From assembly GCA_021730985.1 (NCBI GenBank), contig JAKFYI010000031.1:62001-126000 (forward strand): a DNA stretch of 64,000 nt. The letters are read 5' to 3'. Both the position numbers and the translations under genes were made by a program. Within the stretch, counting starts at the first letter, position 1. Each line of letters starts with the position of its first letter. The notes beneath the pieces are model-generated. The model worked only from the letters and a program-made list of their open reading frames with translations, ran no database searches and was not told the DNA's origin. The stretch is from Hyphomicrobiales bacterium (lineage in GTDB: Bacteria; Pseudomonadota; Alphaproteobacteria; Rhizobiales; Xanthobacteraceae). This document shows, in pieces, positions 17,938 through 26,495 of this stretch.

Positions 17938-18906
17938 TCAGTGCGTCAGCGGGACGCTGTCGTAAATCAAGGCATCCACCGTCGCCTTGACGTCGACGTT
18001 GGGCTTGATCACGCCGGCTTCCTGCAACGCGAGGCCCGCCGCGAGGATCGATTCACGCTGCGGCGCGCCGATCTTCGAGTGGGTCAGCTCGGTCCGCTCC
18101 TTGAGCTGCTTGTCGACCACCGCGTCCGGCAGCTTGGTGGCGGCGATGAAGACGCGCTTCACCTCGTCGTAGTTCGCCAGCGAATGCTTGCGCGCATCCT
18201 CGTACACTGCGAGTACGCGCTTCACGAGCTCGGGATGATCCTTGAGGAACTCCTCACGCACGTTGAGGATGCCCCAGGTGTTCGCATCCTTGTTGCGATA
18301 GAACAGCTTGGCGCCGTCCTCGACCTCGGCCTGCGCCATCATCGGATCGAGACCGGCCCACGCCTGCACGTCGCCGCGGATCAGCGCGGTCTTGCCGTCG
18401 GCGTGCTGCAGCAACACCGGCGTGATGTCCTTCTCGCTCAGCTTCACGCCAAGCAGCGCGCGAACCAGGAAGATGTGCGGATCGGTGCCACGCGTCACCG
18501 CGACGCGCTTGCCCTTCAGATCCTCGATCTTGGCAATCGAGGGGTCCTTGGTAACCAGCGCGGTCCATTCCGGCCGCGAATAGACATAGATCGACTTGAT
18601 CGGATTGCCGTTGATCTTGGCGACCAAAGCGGCGGAGCCGGCCGTCGAACCGAAGTCGATCGAATTGGCGTTGAGGAATTCGAGCGCCTTGTTGGAGCCC
18701 GCGGCCTGCACCCAGCGGATCGCGATGCCGTCCTTGGCGAATTCCTTTTCGAGCAGGCCCTTTTCCTTGAGGACCATCGACACCGGGTTGTAGGTCGCCC
18801 AGTCGATGCGAATTTCCTTCGGCTTGCTCTGTGCGAACGCGGTCACCGGCAGCAGGCCGGCCAGCAGCGCCGAAGCAAGAATGGAACGCCGGGATAGAAA
18901 ACGCAT
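17938..18906 (-). CDS. ABC importer substrate-binding protein, aliphatic sulfonate type (SsuA-like)
   Basis: A 322-residue periplasmic binding protein. The N-terminus MRFLSRRSILASALLAGLLPVTAFA has a twin-arginine-like SRRS followed by a hydrophobic core and an AFA cut site, so export may be by Sec or Tat. The mature part (IRIDWATYNPVSMVLKEKG, DFGSTAGSAALVAKI, VTRGTDPHIFLVRAL) fits the SsuA/NrtA family. GGAGG sits 6 bases before the ATG at 18906. It is the first gene of the reverse operon and is preceded by a structured leader that ends in a terminator-like hairpin. Confidence 0.86.
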   Translation of the reverse strand: MRFLSRRSILASALLAGLLPVTAFAQSKPKEIRIDWATYNPVSMVLKEKGLLEKEFAKDGIAIRWVQAAGSNKALEFLNANSIDFGSTAGSAALVAKINGNPIKSIYVYSRPEWTALVTKDPSIAKIEDLKGKRVAVTRGTDPHIFLVRALLGVKLSEKDITPVLLQHADGKTALIRGDVQAWAGLDPMMAQAEVEDGAKLFYRNKDANTWGILNVREEFLKDHPELVKRVLAVYEDARKHSLANYDEVKRVFIAATKLPDAVVDKQLKERTELTHSKIGAPQRESILAAGLALQEAGVIKPNVDVKATVDALIYDSVPLTH

Positions 18907-19242
18907 AGCTACCTCCACATTGATCGGCGCGCGCCAAACACGACGCGGCCGCTGGTTGATGGAGCGAGCTAAAAACACTTAGCCCGCCCGTCAGCTTGTG
19001 CGACGGGGCGGGCCCCAACCGCTTTAGCTGCATTTGTTAAGCGCCCGCAAGCTGCTCGCTCAAATCGGCGCTGATCAAAGTTTTATGAACTAAGCCATTG
19101 ATCGTCAACGAGAAAAAAATGTTGTTTTGCGCGCCCTCGTTGGCATGGCGTTTCCCTGAGGACGGCTTTCGGAGTGCGCTTGTTCCTGCCACTTTGCGCC
19201 GGGCGGTGACATGATCCGCCCGCTCCGCTATCGGATGACGCC
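18907..19242. other. 336-bp divergent control region with structured leader
   Basis: This gene-free stretch separates the reverse ABC operon from glnD. In the reverse direction a GC stem (GCCCGCCCCGTC and GACGGGCGGGC, 18982-19013, one bulge) is followed by GTTTTTAG, a terminator-like pattern 66 bases before the binding-protein start. Upstream CAGCTTG (reverse of 19048-19054) can pair with CAAGCTG in the terminator loop, and GAGCGAGC (reverse of 19054-19061) with GCTCGCTC just after the T-run (18962-18969). The part from 19070 to 19242 is AT-richer and probably holds the promoters, but I cannot place a convincing -35/-10 pair. Confidence 0.55.
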
Positions 19243-22044
19243 ATGCTGACTTCAGCCAAACCCCACACCACAGCGGCCGAGTTGTTCGACGAGCGCGCGC
19301 TCGTGGCCGAGCTGGACGGACTGGCGAAGCACCACGGCAGCAACGAGCAGGCGCTGCGCCGCGCCATCACCCAGCCGTTGAAGGACGCGCTCGCCGAGGG
19401 ACGCGCGAATGCCGAACGGATGCTGTTGCAGGACCGCCAGGGGCGGCGCTGCGCCGAACGTCTGTGCCAGATGCACGACGCGATTATCCGGATCGTGTAC
19501 GAGTTCGTCGGCCGCCACCTTTATCCATCACAAAATCCCTCCGACGCGGAGCACATGGCGATCGTCGCCACCGGAGGCTATGGCCGCGGGCTGATGGCGC
19601 CGGGCTCCGACATCGATCTGCTGTTCGTGCTGCCCTACAAGCAGACAGCTTGGGGCGAGTCGGTCGCCGAGGTGATCCTGTATTGCCTTTGGGATCTCGG
19701 CCTCAAGGTCGGTCACGCGACGCGCTCGGTCGACGAGTGCATTCGCCAGGCCAAGGCGGATATGACGATCCGCACCGCGCTGCTCGAATCGAGGTTCCTG
19801 CTTGGCGACGGCAAGCTTTTCGACGAACTGGTCGCCCGCTTCGACAAGTCGGTGGTGCAGGGCACCGGCCCCGGATTCGTCGCGGCCAAGCTCGCCGAGC
19901 GCGAGACGCGCCACCGCCGCGGCGGCCAGTCCCGCTACCTTGTCGAACCCAACGTCAAGGACGGCAAGGGCGGACTGCGCGACCTTCACACGCTGTTCTG
20001 GATCGCCAAATACGTCTACCGGGTGCGCGACCTCGATGAACTGACCGAGCGCGGCGTGTTCGATGCGCAGGAGCTGAAGCTGTTCCGGCGCTGCGAGGAT
20101 TTCCTCTGGTCGGTCCGCTGCAACATGCATTTTCTCGCCGGCCGCGCTGAAGAGCGGCTGTCGTTCGACATTCAGCGCGAGATGGCGGTGCGGCTCGGCT
20201 ACACCGAGCATCCGGGCCAGAAAGACGTCGAACGCTTCATGAAGCACTACTTCCTGGTCGCCAAGGACGTCGGCGATCTCACCGCAATCCTATGCGCCGC
20301 GCTCGAAGATCAGCAGGCAAAGCCGGCGCCGGTGCTCAGCCGGGTGATGGCAAGGCTGCGGCCGCGCGGCCGTCGGCCTCTGAAAGAAAGCGACGATTTC
20401 TTCGACGACAACAATCGCCTCACCGTCGCCGGCGAGGACATATTCGCGCGCGATCCGGTGAATCTGATCCGCATGTTTCTTCTGGCGCAGAAGCACAATC
20501 TGGTGCTGCACCCCGACGCCATGCGGGCGGCGACCAAGTCGCTCAAGCTGATCGACAGCGAGCTGCGGCAAAATCCGGAAGCCAACCGGCTGTTCCTGGA
20601 AATCCTGACCTCGAACGACGCCGAAATCATCCTGCGCCGCATGAACGAAACCGGCGTGCTGGGCCGCTTCGTGCGCGCGTTCGGTCAGGTCGTGGCGATG
20701 ATGCAGTTCAACATGTACCACCACTACACGGTGGACGAGCACCTGTTGCGCTGCATCGGGGTGCTGGCCGAGATCGAGCGCGGCAGCAACGAGGAATTTG
20801 CGCTCGCCAACGACCTGTTCCGCAAGATTCTGCCCGAGCACCGCAGGCTGCTGTACATCGCGCTGTTTCTGCACGACATCGCCAAGGGCCGGATCGAGGA
20901 CCACTCCATCGCAGGCGCCCGCGTCGCGCGGCGGTTCGGCCCACGGGTCGGCCTGACGCCCGCGGAAACCGACACTGTCGCATGGCTGGTCGAGCAGCAT
21001 CTCGTGATGTCGACGGTGGCTCAGTCGCGCGACCTGTCCGACCGCAAGACCATCGAGAACTTCGCCGCCGTGGTTCAATCGCTCGAGCGGATGAAGCTGC
21101 TCACCATCATCACCACCGCGGACATTCGCGCCGTCGGACCAGGGGTGTGGAACGGCTGGAAAGCGCAACTGCTCCGCACGCTCTACTATGAAACCGAACC
21201 GGTGCTGACCGGCGGGTTCTCCGAGGTCAATCGCGCGCAGCGCGTCGCGATGGCGCAGGCGGAACTGCGGGCGGAACTCAAGGACTGGCCGGCGGATCGC
21301 GTCGATGCCTACATCGCGCTTCACTATCCGGCCTATTGGCTGAAGGTCGATCTGCCGCACCGGATCGCGCATGCGCGCTTCGTGCGGGCGGCGGAGGAAG
21401 CCGGCAAGACGGTTGCGACCGCGTTCGCGTTCGATCCCGCGCGCGGCGTCTCCGAATTGACGGTGCTGACGCCGGACCATCCGTGGCTGCTTTCGAGCCT
21501 GGCCGGATCGTGCGCCGCCGCCGGCGCGAACATCGTCGATGCGCAGATCTTCACCACCACGGATGGGCGTGCGCTCGACACCATCGCGGTCACCCGCGAG
21601 TTCGATCAGATCGATGACGAGGCGCGCCGCGCTGCGCGCATCACCGAAATTATCGAGAAGGCGCTGACCGGGACACTCAAGCTGCCCGAAGTGGTGGCAA
21701 GGCGCTCGATTTCGAAGGGACGGCTCCGGGCGTTTTCGGTGGAGCCCGAGGTCACGATCAACAATCAATGGTCCAATCGCTACACCGTGATCGAAGTCAC
21801 CGGACTTGACCGCCCCGGCCTGTTGTATGAGCTCACCGCTACGCTGTCGAAGCTCAGCCTCAACATCACGTCAGCGCACGTCGCCACCTTCGGCGAGCGC
21901 GTGGTCGATGTGTTCTATGTCACCGACCTGCTGGGCGCGAAGATCGCCTCGCCAACCCGCGAGGTGGCGATCAAGCGCGCGCTGCTGCAGTTGCTGGCTC
22001 CGGACCCGCCTTCGCAGACCGCCAAAGGCGCCGCGGCGAGCTAA
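19243..22044 (+). CDS. glnD: [Protein-PII] uridylyltransferase / uridylyl-removing enzyme
   Basis: A 933-residue GlnD. The nucleotidyltransferase domain shows GGYGRGLMAPGSDIDLLFV (about residues 108-126), followed by the PII-uridylylase domain, the HD hydrolase domain with LFLHDIAKGR (about 543-552), and two C-terminal ACT domains (HPWLLSSLAGSCAAAGANIV and VTGLDRPGLLYELTATL). GlnD senses glutamine and adds or removes UMP on PII proteins, setting nitrogen control of GlnE, NtrBC and AmtB. Length and domain order are complete. No PII gene is in the window. The downstream gene is a penicillin-binding protein with its own control signal. Confidence 0.97.
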   Translation: MLTSAKPHTTAAELFDERALVAELDGLAKHHGSNEQALRRAITQPLKDALAEGRANAERMLLQDRQGRRCAERLCQMHDAIIRIVYEFVGRHLYPSQNPSDAEHMAIVATGGYGRGLMAPGSDIDLLFVLPYKQTAWGESVAEVILYCLWDLGLKVGHATRSVDECIRQAKADMTIRTALLESRFLLGDGKLFDELVARFDKSVVQGTGPGFVAAKLAERETRHRRGGQSRYLVEPNVKDGKGGLRDLHTLFWIAKYVYRVRDLDELTERGVFDAQELKLFRRCEDFLWSVRCNMHFLAGRAEERLSFDIQREMAVRLGYTEHPGQKDVERFMKHYFLVAKDVGDLTAILCAALEDQQAKPAPVLSRVMARLRPRGRRPLKESDDFFDDNNRLTVAGEDIFARDPVNLIRMFLLAQKHNLVLHPDAMRAATKSLKLIDSELRQNPEANRLFLEILTSNDAEIILRRMNETGVLGRFVRAFGQVVAMMQFNMYHHYTVDEHLLRCIGVLAEIERGSNEEFALANDLFRKILPEHRRLLYIALFLHDIAKGRIEDHSIAGARVARRFGPRVGLTPAETDTVAWLVEQHLVMSTVAQSRDLSDRKTIENFAAVVQSLERMKLLTIITTADIRAVGPGVWNGWKAQLLRTLYYETEPVLTGGFSEVNRAQRVAMAQAELRAELKDWPADRVDAYIALHYPAYWLKVDLPHRIAHARFVRAAEEAGKTVATAFAFDPARGVSELTVLTPDHPWLLSSLAGSCAAAGANIVDAQIFTTTDGRALDTIAVTREFDQIDDEARRAARITEIIEKALTGTLKLPEVVARRSISKGRLRAFSVEPEVTINNQWSNRYTVIEVTGLDRPGLLYELTATLSKLSLNITSAHVATFGERVVDVFYVTDLLGAKIASPTREVAIKRALLQLLAPDPPSQTAKGAAAS

Positions 22045-22139
22045 GTTCACTCCGGGCAGAAAACGTCCCTCCCCTGGAATCAGAACAGACCGGGCCAGAA
22101 TCGGCCCATTTCCCGCCGGATTTCGCGGCCCCACCTGGC

Positions 22140-22154
22140 TTAACGGGCCCTTAA
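22140..22154. promoter_or_regulatory. Perfect CtrA-type box TTAA-N7-TTAA
   Basis: TTAA (22140-22143), seven bases CGGGCCC, TTAA (22151-22154) is an exact match to the CtrA recognition pattern known from Caulobacter and conserved in alphaproteobacteria. It lies 70 bases before the chosen start of the penicillin-binding protein and after the glnD stop, a place where a response regulator could activate or repress. Binding is inferred, not shown. Confidence 0.6.
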
Positions 22155-22223
22155 ATCGAGCCTCTTAGCGTGTCCGGACAGCCGGCCCCGCGGCCGGCGG
22201 GACGGCTTTTGCGGACAGGGATT

Positions 22224-24320
22224 ATGGGACGGCGAAAGGCCAACGTACGCCGCGAGCCGGTGTTCGACGTCGCGCCTCCGCCTGGGTCCGGGAGCGGCCC
22301 CGATGGCAGCGAAACCCATCCGCCGAAGCCAGCCAAACGCAAACGCCGTAGCGGCGGCGGTGGAGGAGGACGGCGTTCAAGGCCGGGCGCGTTGCGCCGC
22401 GCCGCCTACTGGAGCGCGGTTGCCGCGCTCTGGGCTATGATTGCGCTGATCGGCGGCGTGGCCTGGGTCGGCGCCCACCTGCCACCGATCCAATCGCTCG
22501 AAATTCCCAAGCGCCCTCCGTCGATCCAGATCGTCGATCTCGGAGGACGGCTGCTTGCAAGCCGGGGCGAGTTCTACGCCGAGGCGGTTGTGCTCAAGGA
22601 ACTGCCGCGCCATGTGCCGCAGGCATTTATCGCGATCGAGGACCGCCGCTTCTATTCGCACTATGGCGTCGATCCGATCGGCGTTGCGCGTGCGCTCGCC
22701 GCCAATGCGATGCGGCGCGGAGTGGCGCAAGGCGGATCGACCCTCACGCAGCAACTCGCCAAGAACCTGTTTCTGACGCAGGAGCGGACGCTGACGCGCA
22801 AGGTGCAGGAAGTTGCATTGGCGCTCTGGCTGGAACGCAAGTTCTCCAAGACCGAGATCATCGAGCTGTATCTCAACCGCGTCTATTTTGGTGCCGGCGC
22901 TTACGGCATCGAGGCCGCGGCGCAGCGCTACTTCAGCAAGTCCGCGCAAAAGCTCACCGTCGCGGAAGCCGCCATGCTGGCCGGCCTCGTCCGCTCGCCG
23001 TCACGGCTCGCGCCGAACCACAATCCGGACGGAGCGCAACGGCGCGCGCAGACCGTGCTCGCCGCGATGGTGGACATGAAATTCGTCACCGACGACGCGG
23101 CAAAGACCGCGCTGATCCGGCCCGCGCAAGCGATCAAAGCCTCGGCCGCGGGCTCGGCACAGTATGTCGCCGACTGGGTGATGGACGTGCTCAACGACCT
23201 GATCGGCCGCGTCGAGCAGGACATCGTGGTCGAGATCACGCTCGATCCGGCGATGCAAGCCGCAGCAGAGAAGGCGTTGACGGAAACACTCGCGAAGAGC
23301 GGCGACAAGGCCGGCGTCCACCAGGGTGCGGTCGTGACGATGACACCGGACGGCGCTGTCCGCGCGCTGATTGGCGGGCGTAACTACGCAGAAAGCCAGT
23401 TCAACCGCGCCGTCGCCGCCAAGCGGCAGCCAGGATCGGCGTTCAAGCCTTTCGTCTATCTCACCGCCATCGAACGCGGCCTGACACCGGAGACGGTGCG
23501 CGAGGACAAGCCGGTTTCGATCCGCGGCTGGAAGCCGGAGAATTACAGCCGCGAATACTACGGGCCGGTCACGCTCAAGCAGGCGCTGGCGATGTCGCTC
23601 AACACAGTGTCGGTGCGGCTGACTCAGGAATTCGGCCCGACCGCGGTGATCCGCACCGCGCACCGCCTCGGCATTTCGTCGAAGCTCGAACCAAATGCCT
23701 CGATCGCGCTGGGTACTTCGGAGGTGTCGCTGCTCGAACTGGTTTCGGCGATGGCGCCGCTCGCGAACGGCGGATTCTCGGTGGCCCCGCATATCGTCGA
23801 GCGCGTTCGCACCGCAAATGGCAAGACGCTCTACGCGCGCCCGCCGCAAAGCCTCGGCCGCATCATCGAGCCGCGCTACGTGGCGATGATGAACTCCATG
23901 ATGCATGAGACGCTGATGACCGGCACCGCCCGCAAGGCGGAGCTCGCCGGCTGGCCGGCCGCCGGCAAAACCGGCACGTCGCAGGACTTCCGCGATGCCT
24001 GGTTCATCGGCTACACCGGACATCTCGTCACCGGTGTCTGGGTCGGCAACGACGACAACTCACCGACCAAGAAGACGACAGGCGGTGGCATGCCGGTCGA
24101 TGTTTGGAGCCGCATCATGAAGCCCGCGCATCAGGGCGTCGTGGTGGCCGAACTGCCGGGCTTGCAGAGCGCGCCGCGCACCGCGGGATTGCTGCCGTCG
24201 TTTGGCGCTCCCTCGGATGTTCCGCCGCCGCCCGCGCCGACCCGGGTGACCAGCGCACGTCCGCAGCCCGCCGCGCCCGGCATCGATTCCTGGCTGATTG
24301 ACCGCCTGTTCGGCCGCTGA
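22224..24320 (+). CDS. Class A penicillin-binding protein (bifunctional PBP1-type)
   Basis: A 698-residue peptidoglycan synthase. The cytoplasmic tail is basic with a Gly-rich stretch (RSGGGGGGRR), then one helix (AAYWSAVAALWAMIALIGGV). The glycosyltransferase domain carries the catalytic Glu E139 in EDRRFYSHYG and GGSTLTQQLAKNL. The transpeptidase domain has the Ser-x-x-Lys pair S405-K408 in PGSAFKPF, S458-L-N460 and K582-T-G584. It polymerises and cross-links glycan at the inner membrane. I choose ATG 22224 with GGACAGGG before it; a GTG at 22170 would put the start only 16 bases after a perfect CtrA-type box. Confidence 0.9.
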   Translation: MGRRKANVRREPVFDVAPPPGSGSGPDGSETHPPKPAKRKRRSGGGGGGRRSRPGALRRAAYWSAVAALWAMIALIGGVAWVGAHLPPIQSLEIPKRPPSIQIVDLGGRLLASRGEFYAEAVVLKELPRHVPQAFIAIEDRRFYSHYGVDPIGVARALAANAMRRGVAQGGSTLTQQLAKNLFLTQERTLTRKVQEVALALWLERKFSKTEIIELYLNRVYFGAGAYGIEAAAQRYFSKSAQKLTVAEAAMLAGLVRSPSRLAPNHNPDGAQRRAQTVLAAMVDMKFVTDDAAKTALIRPAQAIKASAAGSAQYVADWVMDVLNDLIGRVEQDIVVEITLDPAMQAAAEKALTETLAKSGDKAGVHQGAVVTMTPDGAVRALIGGRNYAESQFNRAVAAKRQPGSAFKPFVYLTAIERGLTPETVREDKPVSIRGWKPENYSREYYGPVTLKQALAMSLNTVSVRLTQEFGPTAVIRTAHRLGISSKLEPNASIALGTSEVSLLELVSAMAPLANGGFSVAPHIVERVRTANGKTLYARPPQSLGRIIEPRYVAMMNSMMHETLMTGTARKAELAGWPAAGKTGTSQDFRDAWFIGYTGHLVTGVWVGNDDNSPTKKTTGGGMPVDVWSRIMKPAHQGVVVAELPGLQSAPRTAGLLPSFGAPSDVPPPPAPTRVTSARPQPAAPGIDSWLIDRLFGR

Positions 24321-25523
24321 TCAGGCTCGCCCGGAATCGGCGGCGCGCATCGCACGCGTCAGCGTCCATAGAATCAAGGACAGCGTTCCGGCGATCGCAA
24401 CGGCAATCGCAAATGGCCATGCCGTGCCCCCCAGCATGTGACCCAGGATCGCGCCGACGATTGCGGAGCAGGTCTGCGTGGTGAAGCCCAGCAACGACGA
24501 CGCCGCGCCCGCCCGATCGGGAAACGGGATCAGCGCCCCGGCTTGCGCCTGCGGCCACGCCAGACCCATGCCGATCATGTACGTCCCGACGGTCAGCACC
24601 AGTCCCAGCACGGAGTGCCAGCCCGACGCAACGACCACCACGGTCGCAAGGCCACCCGCGGCCATCCCCATGGTTCCCAGCCCCATGGTGAGGCCGCTGC
24701 CCCAACGCGTCACAAAGCGGGCCGCGATGATGGTGCCAAGCAGATAGCCGGCGGACGCCACGGCGAACGTTAGTCCGAACGCCAGCGCGGACAGCCCATA
24801 GATGTCCTGCAACATGAAGGCCGACGTCGAAATCCAGGCGAACAGGCCGGACATGCAGCAGATCGCGATGCCGAGGTGAATGACGAAGCCGCGGTTGCCA
24901 AGGAAACGGCGAAACGATCGTATGATCGACATCGGCGACACCGCTTCCGGCGCGCGATTCCGAAGTGTCTCGGGCAGCAGCAGCCAGGCCATACCCGCGG
25001 CCAGCGCGCCGTAGCAGAACAGCACCACGAAGTTCGACCTCCAGCCGAACACAGTCTGCAACACACCGCCAACCAGCGGCGCGACCAGCGGCGCCAACGC
25101 CATGATGGCGGCCATGCGCGACAGCTCGCGCCCCATGCGCGCGCCATCGTACATATCGCGAACCACGGCACGGGCGAGCACGATTGCGCCGGAGGCTCCG
25201 ACCGCCTGCACAAAGCGCGCGGCAATCAGGGTTTCAATCGAAGTCGCCAGCGCGCAGGCCAAGGTCGCAATGAGATAAATGCCGAGCGCGGTCAGCAGCA
25301 CCGGCTTTCGCCCGTGACGATCGGACAGCGCGCCGTAGAACACCTGCGCGACAGCGAAGCCGAACAGATAGAACGAGATCGTGAGCTGCACCTGAGACAT
25401 CGGCGCGGACAGCAGCCGGCCCATGTCCGGCAACGAGGCCAGATACATATCGACCGACAGCGGCCCCATGCTGGTCAGCATCGAGAGCAGAAGAGTCAGG
25501 GCGAGCGAGCCGGGCAGCAGCAT
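24321..25523 (-). CDS. Multidrug efflux MFS transporter, Bcr/CflA family
   Basis: A 400-residue 12-helix major facilitator protein. The first loop motif GALSDRHGRKPVLL, the N-terminal DMYLASLPDMGRLL and the motif around ARAVVRDMYDGARMGRELSRM fit the drug/proton antiporter-1 Bcr/CflA branch, which exports bicyclomycin, chloramphenicol-like drugs or cysteine. Its stop abuts the penicillin-binding-protein stop tail to tail, and an 80-base gap separates it from the metalloprotease gene upstream in the same direction. Confidence 0.87.
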   Translation of the reverse strand: MLLPGSLALTLLLSMLTSMGPLSVDMYLASLPDMGRLLSAPMSQVQLTISFYLFGFAVAQVFYGALSDRHGRKPVLLTALGIYLIATLACALATSIETLIAARFVQAVGASGAIVLARAVVRDMYDGARMGRELSRMAAIMALAPLVAPLVGGVLQTVFGWRSNFVVLFCYGALAAGMAWLLLPETLRNRAPEAVSPMSIIRSFRRFLGNRGFVIHLGIAICCMSGLFAWISTSAFMLQDIYGLSALAFGLTFAVASAGYLLGTIIAARFVTRWGSGLTMGLGTMGMAAGGLATVVVVASGWHSVLGLVLTVGTYMIGMGLAWPQAQAGALIPFPDRAGAASSLLGFTTQTCSAIVGAILGHMLGGTAWPFAIAVAIAGTLSLILWTLTRAMRAADSGRA

Positions 25524-25603
25524 GGATGGACCTTAAAACACGATCGGTGAAAATTGGGCACCCGATCTCAATCGACCGGCGCGCCCGCAAGTTCAAGGAA
25601 TTT

Positions 25604-26431
25604 TCAGGCGATTTGAGGCCCGGTGCTTTCGTCCGACAGACCGTAGCGGTGCAGATCGGCGCCGTGCGAGTCGAGCCAGGTCTTGGCGCGATCCGCGTCC
25701 GGGCACATCCGGTGCACCAGGCGCCAGAACCGCGGCGAATGGTTCATCTCGACCAGATGCGCGACCTCGTGGACTGCGAGATAGTTCAGCACAAACGGCG
25801 GCGCGAGGATCAGCCGCCAGGAATAGGACAGCACACCGGTGGTCGAGCACGATCCCCAACGGCTCGACTGATCGCGGATCGAGATACGCTTCACGCTGAC
25901 GCCGATCGCCTCCGCCGCGTTGTGACTCGCAACGCTCAGATCGCGATGCGCCTCGCGGCGCAAAAAATCGCCGATGCGGCGCTCGATATGCGGCGCATCT
26001 CCGGCAACGCAGATCAAAGGCTCACCGCCCGCACCGGTTTCGGTCCAAACCGTGCCGCGGCGGCCAGGACGATGCATCACGCGATGCTCGACGCCGCGCA
26101 GCGGCACCATGGCGCCGTCAGCAAACGGCGCTGCCGCCGGCAGCCGCCGCAAGCGCGCGGCGATCCAGCCGCCGTGCTTCTGAGCGAACGCCTTGGCCTC
26201 GCGCACGCTGCCGCGTGTCGGCATGGTGAGGATCACCTCGCGGGTGCCGGAATGGATTCGCAGGGTGTAGCGGCGCGCCCGCCGGTTGCGGCGCAGATTG
26301 ACCAGATAGATTTCCCGGTCGAACGCGAGCTGGAAGGTCTGAGGTTCGCTCCGCCGCCGGTCCAGCAACGCACGCAGCGGCTGCGCCGCGAAGTTGCGGA
26401 GCCAGGACGGCGTGCGGGGGCGGCTGGCCAT
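25604..26431 (-). CDS. YgjP-like M48-family metal-dependent hydrolase
   Basis: A 275-residue protein of the YgjP/WLM group of small zinc proteases. The metal site is VHEVAHLVEMNHSPRFWRLV (HExxH followed by a Glu/His-containing helix), placed in the last quarter as in the family. DQSSRWGSCSTTG is the second conserved motif. The N-terminal half is beta-rich and Arg-rich and has no signal peptide, so the protein is cytoplasmic. Physiological substrates of the family are poorly known. It is 64 bases downstream of phaZ. Confidence 0.83.
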   Translation of the reverse strand: MASRPRTPSWLRNFAAQPLRALLDRRRSEPQTFQLAFDREIYLVNLRRNRRARRYTLRIHSGTREVILTMPTRGSVREAKAFAQKHGGWIAARLRRLPAAAPFADGAMVPLRGVEHRVMHRPGRRGTVWTETGAGGEPLICVAGDAPHIERRIGDFLRREAHRDLSVASHNAAEAIGVSVKRISIRDQSSRWGSCSTTGVLSYSWRLILAPPFVLNYLAVHEVAHLVEMNHSPRFWRLVHRMCPDADRAKTWLDSHGADLHRYGLSDESTGPQIA

Positions 26432-26495
26432 GATGCGCGGCGTGGCCTTCTCAGCTCGAATCTGGACTGGAATCTAGCAGATTGGCAGGCTGCGG

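Noticed and set aside
16990-18897. 635-residue forward frame opposite the ABC permease and binding-protein genes
   Set aside because: It covers both reverse genes, whose motifs are clear, and its own sequence is low-complexity Arg/Gln/His.
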